Positions 59,376 to 64,000 of a DNA stretch of 64,000 nucleotides are shown piece after piece (positions within the stretch are counted from its first letter, which is position 1; the number at the start of each line of letters is the position of its first letter). The notes below the pieces were generated by a model. That model ran no database searches. It worked only from the letters and a program-made list of their open reading frames with translations, and was not told where the DNA came from. Source of the stretch: Eumeta japonica (taxonomy: Eukaryota > Arthropoda > Insecta > Lepidoptera > Psychidae); NCBI GenBank assembly GCA_005406025.1, contig BGZK01000289.1, forward strand, positions 248,001 to 312,000, given 5' to 3'. A program made the position numbers and the translations under genes.

Positions 59376-61832
59376 TCCAAAAATAATTTCCATCTTCCTA
59401 GAGCGATTGTCTCTTATACAGGACTACAAAAATAAAACAAAATGGAATGAATAAATAGATATTTATGAATTAATACTTAACAACTTGATTTGATTTTTTT
59501 TTTAATATTATTTATAATTTTTTTTTATAAAGCATCGAATACGCGATTCATAAAAATTGGAATCGTTTTTGTATTTAACTGAACAAGACTCTATATCTGT
59601 GTTTCTGTGGAATAAATATCACTAACAATGCTTAAGATTTGATTAATACGCACGTTTTATCCTTGGTTGACATTCAGAAATTCTGCTTACCTTCCATATT
59701 AAACCTTAATAACTCGACTGCTTCTCTTTGAATAACTGAAAAGGTTAAGGTCGTACAAACCAAAATCGACTTTATTTCATAAGGGTAATTATCGATTTTC
59801 CCTTACGGCTTGTAGCAAATTTAAGTTCTTTTAAAGGGAAACGTGTTCATTGTCCCGTTTCTTTTTATTTGCGCTGAAATAAACAACTCTCAATCTTCGA
59901 ACAGTGATGCATAAATAAAATATGAAAGGAGTTCTTGTTGGATACCCTTAAACATTTGTATTGGGACCGATGTTGTATCAAGGATACTTTGAGCTAACGC
60001 AAAATATTATTATATTTAAATGAGCAGAATAAGATATTTTTATCCCAAGGGTTTCATCTTTTTTTCACAATACGATACGATTTATTTCCAAATTGCTACG
60101 AGATATAAGAAATGGACACTAAACAACCTTTACGAGTTCTATTAAGTTAGTTGTAATTGTGCTTCTATGGTTAACTCTGAACTTATGTTCATAGTTTTTA
60201 GTTATTGTGTAAAGTCATAATAGAAATGTGGCTGAAGTGGAGATGAAAGGTTAAGAGACTTTAGTTTGTTACAGGTGTTCACAGTACAATTTTACTATTT
60301 GCACAGTAAGCTAAGAAAAAGAAGTATGCTGAAAAAACGCATTGAAGTTGGCCAAAAAAGAGAACGTTATTTAGAGCGATCATTTAAGTCATTTGGTATA
60401 AGCTTTTACTCTTAAACGGTATAAATTGATGGTCTAAATGATATAAATTCCATAGTATAAATTCCTGGACTACATGTAGTAGTCAGCAGTAATTCATAAG
60501 GTTTTCCAGGTTATTAGTTCATTTCGTCATCATCACATGGTCTTACTCCATGACATTCGGTTAGTAGGGACCACTCAAAAACCCTTCTTCGCCAGCGGGT
60601 TGAAGAAGAGTTGTCGTCCTATAGAAAATCCTATAGAAAGGCGCCTTAGAAAAGAATTTTTCTATGGGGCTGTCTTTATCGCGCCAACGTAACAAATGAA
60701 AGGGATAATCCTACCTTGAGATTTGTCTAGGGTGTCACTGTAGGCCTGCAGCGGTTTTTGGTTCCACGGGCGATTTGGCCTGCAATTTGTCCCTTCCATG
60801 TGTATTTCATGAGTTAAGTCTTTTACACCGGTTCTTAGGAGTTTATGATCTGTTAAATTATTTGTACAGTTTTTGTTAAGTTTTGTATGATAGTCAAAAA
60901 CTCGCATTTATTCGTGTTTCCTCTCAGGTTGCGGATAAACATGGAACCATTTAATCATAGAAAAATGGCAACTCAAAAATGGATATCTCATTTTTTGATT
61001 TCTTCTTTAGTTAATATACCATCGTAATAATGCAGAGTCCACTACGAATTAACACTCATTAAGTATGTGAGTACACACTTTGTGTCATCTAATACTGGAC
61101 ATTGAAAGAAATAGAAAAGAAGAAAACTATTGACTTCTAATAGGTTTTCATGTAATCTATAAGAAAAGACCTATTTTCCGTATCCTTTTCAATATACGGT
61201 AGTTTTTGAGATAAGGGGAATAATCAATTTTCATCTATTTACTTAAGTAATTTAAAAATTATGTATATTTGAAACCTTCAAAATAAGCGAGTAAACAAAA
61301 TTTTTCTTTTTTAATTTTAAAACTTTTAATTTATTCTCTCGAGGGGACAACCATATTTAAAATTTATGTGTACCAAATGTCAATTAGATCAGTCCAAGAA
61401 ATTCAAAACAAATTGCCTGTAACAGATGTACAGACAAATATACAAGTGATCCTATAAGGGTTCCGTTTTTTTCACTTGGACGTACGGAACCCTAAAAACC
61501 TAATACATGACGTTGCGCAGACAGGTAAAAATGTAAGAGGTCCGCATTAGCCCCGCGATCGTCCTTCTACATTACTAAGATTTTAATTTAAGTCAGACCC
61601 ATTTTACAGAAAGAGCCACTTTTGAATAATACATTCGTTTTCCATATTAAATTCAATAATAAATTATAATTTCAAATATGATTTCAATTTAGTACTTGAA
61701 AATATAATACAATTAATAAACTTAATCAATATCAATAATTTTGGATCCTTACGGAATAGTATTCTCTTATCGTTTCAAAATAAAACTAAAGGACGTTAAA
61801 ACAATGAACCTAAATAAAAAGGTAAAAATTTG
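59376..61832. other. non-coding, unrecognised
   Basis: AT-rich. At 60530-60880 a moderately GC-rich stretch covers an 81-codon minus frame (60662-60907) that I do not recognise; it could be mobile-element debris. GGAACCCTAAAAACC at 61489 is repeat-like. No gene is seen. Confidence 0.45.
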
Positions 61833-62283
61833 TTGCCTGTAAAGTCGGTATAATAAGGAAAGTTTTACGTGACAACGACTTTGAATGGTAAAATCATTTT
61901 AATGTGAATATTCATTCGTATAGGAAGAAGGATGAAATAATAGTAACAATTTAAAACATTTATTTATACAAAGAATTATATTTAAAACATTAATTTATAC
62001 AAAGAATCTCGCACTGAATTTCATATTAACAAAATTTTATTTTTACCTTTACACATACATACGTATTTATACAAATATACATACAATAACTTGTAATACA
62101 TTTGCAAGCTATGCACTAATTCTAGTACAGCGCGGCAGACCGATCATAGTTGAGTGGGAGAGAGACGCAAGATTCGGCGGGCCTCTCTCGTTCGGTGACT
62201 CATCGTTACGTTACCGAGCGTTACACTTTTTCAAAGTGACTCCCAGCCGCAACCTAATTTAAGACGTTGTCACGTCAAAACAA
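61833..62283 (-). mobile_element. dispersed element, copy B of an inverted pair
   Basis: In reverse complement it follows copy A (21317-21836) from GACGTGACAACGTCTTA through the doubled TTCTTTGTATAAAT unit to ACTTTACAGGCAAC, with more than 90 per cent identity by eye over the AT-rich right half and lower identity in the GC-rich left half. It has no coding capacity. The shared internal duplication shows it was present before the copies spread. Confidence 0.7.
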
Positions 62284-64000
62284 AAGAATAACATTCAGAA
62301 AATAATACCAACAACAGAGAACTTTCGGTGTAACGTACCTATTAAATAAGATGTTATTGTTCAGCTAAAGTTCAAAGAGTAAAGGCAAGCTCGGATAATC
62401 AAAAATAAGCTTTACTTAGATACAAATAAAATTTATAGTACTTTAGACACATAAAAGGAAAATTTATTTCAATATCCTATCGGTGTAAAGAGATTTTCTA
62501 TACTTATTATTATAGCTACATATTTACGTAGGGACGTCGCGTCGGTAAATTTCTGATATTGCTGTGAGATTATTATCGTTGTATTACTTTGTGAAGCTAT
62601 ATTGAAAAGAGACTTTCGTGATTAGATCCCGTCTCTGAAAAAAAAATTGATAAAGATAAATTGCTTCTTATAAGGATTTCATTACAACATGGCGTAATAA
62701 TTTATGTGGTAAATGAAAATAGATTTGCAACATTTTAATTGAATATCCAATACAGTCATGAATTAACGCGTGATGAAATTATTTTACGCTTGTAAAGTTC
62801 ATACATAACTACAAGCTTTTGTCAATGATGACGTCCACGTTGACGTCCAGAATGAATTTCTCATCTCTTTTTTAACAATCGATTTCTCCTCCATTAGTCA
62901 TCCGGATGTTGGTCGTATTCCCGATCTCGGTCTCGTTCTCATTTCCGGTCCCAATTCTGCTTTGGATTCCGATAGTGATAGTGGGCTCGCTCTCAATTCC
63001 CACCTCGATCTCAAACGTTGTATCGAATACGGGTCTCCTGGTTTCATTAGAATAATAGTTAAATTACATGTAATTTATTATTGAATATAGATTAAACAAA
63101 AAAGCATTTTAAGTTGCACTTGGATATTAAGCCAATTCACAAACTAATATTATTCACTTACATTTACCATTTATAGAATCGCCTATAACTACTATTCCAC
63201 AGACATTTCACATTTTTTTTTTTTTGGAAATAATAATTATTAGCCTATATAATTTTTTGTCCATAAATTGTCTCTACAAAAAATCACTTTAAACAGATGT
63301 TGCAGAATGAAACACAAATCGACAAACTCGCTTTCGTTTTCTTAGATTTTAGTTACATTTTAATTTCTACAATTGTATTACTTAGTTTTTTAAAAATGCA
63401 ATAGTTGTATAGTTGAAGAGTTGTGTATCAATTTTTATATGCACCGTATAATCAAATAACAGTGTCGGGATCTTATCCAAAATTATGATTGGGGACAGGG
63501 TCAAAGTCGTCAGGGTCAAATCTCGGTGGCAATAGGAATCACGACCATTGTCGTTTCAGCTTCCTAATCTATTTCAGTTCTCAGATCAAACTTATTGGGG
63601 GGAAAAATTTAGATGCCTCAATATATTTTTCTTAGGTGAACATTAGAAGTGTCTCCAACTACAGCCATAAAATTTTATTGGTAATATGAAAAAATGTTTT
63701 AAAGAATATTTTTTATTGCAATTATACACTAATGTTCATTAAGAATAATTTATTATTGTAAATAATGGTCAACAGGAATATCTTATAATGTTTCGCTAAA
63801 TAAAAATTCTACTATAATTAAAAACGATATCTCGTTATTTTGGTCTCGAATAGTATTTAAATAATTAAGTTTTAAAAAATGTAAGGAAACGTTTCACAGA
63901 GCGATCAAATGCCTTTAAAATCTAACGGTTCCGTTTGAGGGATTTAGGCGCTTATATTATTGAATTTAACTTTAAAATCAAAAATGACCTACAATCGTTA
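62284..64000. other. non-coding with pyrimidine- and purine-rich repeats
   Basis: 62925-63030 is a C/T-rich string (CCCGATCTCGGTCTCG, TTTCCGGTCCCAATTC) and 63485-63560 a purine-rich one (GGGGACAGGGTCAAAGTCG, CAGGGTCAAATCTCGG); both are relatives of the Helitron-associated repeats, here without a CTAG end. The remainder is AT-rich with no gene. Confidence 0.55.

Noticed and set aside
60662..60907. 81-codon minus frame as part of a retroelement
   Set aside because: No RT, integrase or protease motif can be seen and I cannot match it to a family.

Overview
The window looks like nuclear DNA of an insect, most likely a moth or butterfly. It is AT-rich, its genes are split by GT-AG introns, and it carries dispersed repeats of types known from Lepidoptera: RTE-like LINE 3' ends, Helitron-like CTAG termini, LINE/SINE tails ending in TTTGAA repeats, and mariner and Tigger relics. 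There are no bacterial operons, rRNA genes, CRISPR arrays or convincing tRNA genes. The species cannot be named from the sequence alone.

Region 1 (1-10.2 kb) holds the only clear host gene. It is the 3' part of armadillo (arm, insect beta-catenin) on the + strand: eight coding exons (288-434, 2131-2253, 2705-2875, 3337-3507, 4191-4394, 6489-6758, 7052-7118, 8157-8332). They encode 442 residues, from ARM repeat 5 to the conserved DTDL C-terminus, followed by a long 3' UTR. The upstream exons lie outside the window. The introns hold a mariner fragment, a Tigger/pogo fragment and two short hairpins.

Region 2 (10.2-56 kb) is a gene desert. It is a patchwork of decayed mobile elements: RTE-like reverse-transcriptase relics near 11 and 30 kb, two related mariner copies near 50 and 53 kb, seven Helitron-like 3' termini, and a repeat family shared with the 62-kb area in inverted orientation. 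It also has two tandem arrays (about 150-bp units at 31.1-31.8 kb and 66-bp units at 40.4-41.2 kb). Between the repeats sits a series of GC-richer, non-coding, apparently unique islands (19.3, 20.5, 28.0, 33.0, 35.0, 36.9, 37.6, 39.7 and 42.0 kb), which are candidate cis-regulatory elements. The most unusual object is a 2,974-bp transposon at 47,214-50,187. It has 13-bp terminal inverted repeats, sub-terminal ACTTATA motifs and two decayed protein-coding regions facing each other. One appears to be a transposase-like protein and the other a short protein with a DUF4806-like WTG motif.

Region 3 (56.1-57.4 kb) is strongly GC- and CpG-rich. It has two good + strand splice donors and reads like the promoter and non-coding first exon(s) of another gene whose coding exons lie beyond the window. 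The last 6.6 kb is again AT-rich non-coding DNA with a Helitron-like copy, purine-rich repeats and the second copy of the inverted repeat family.
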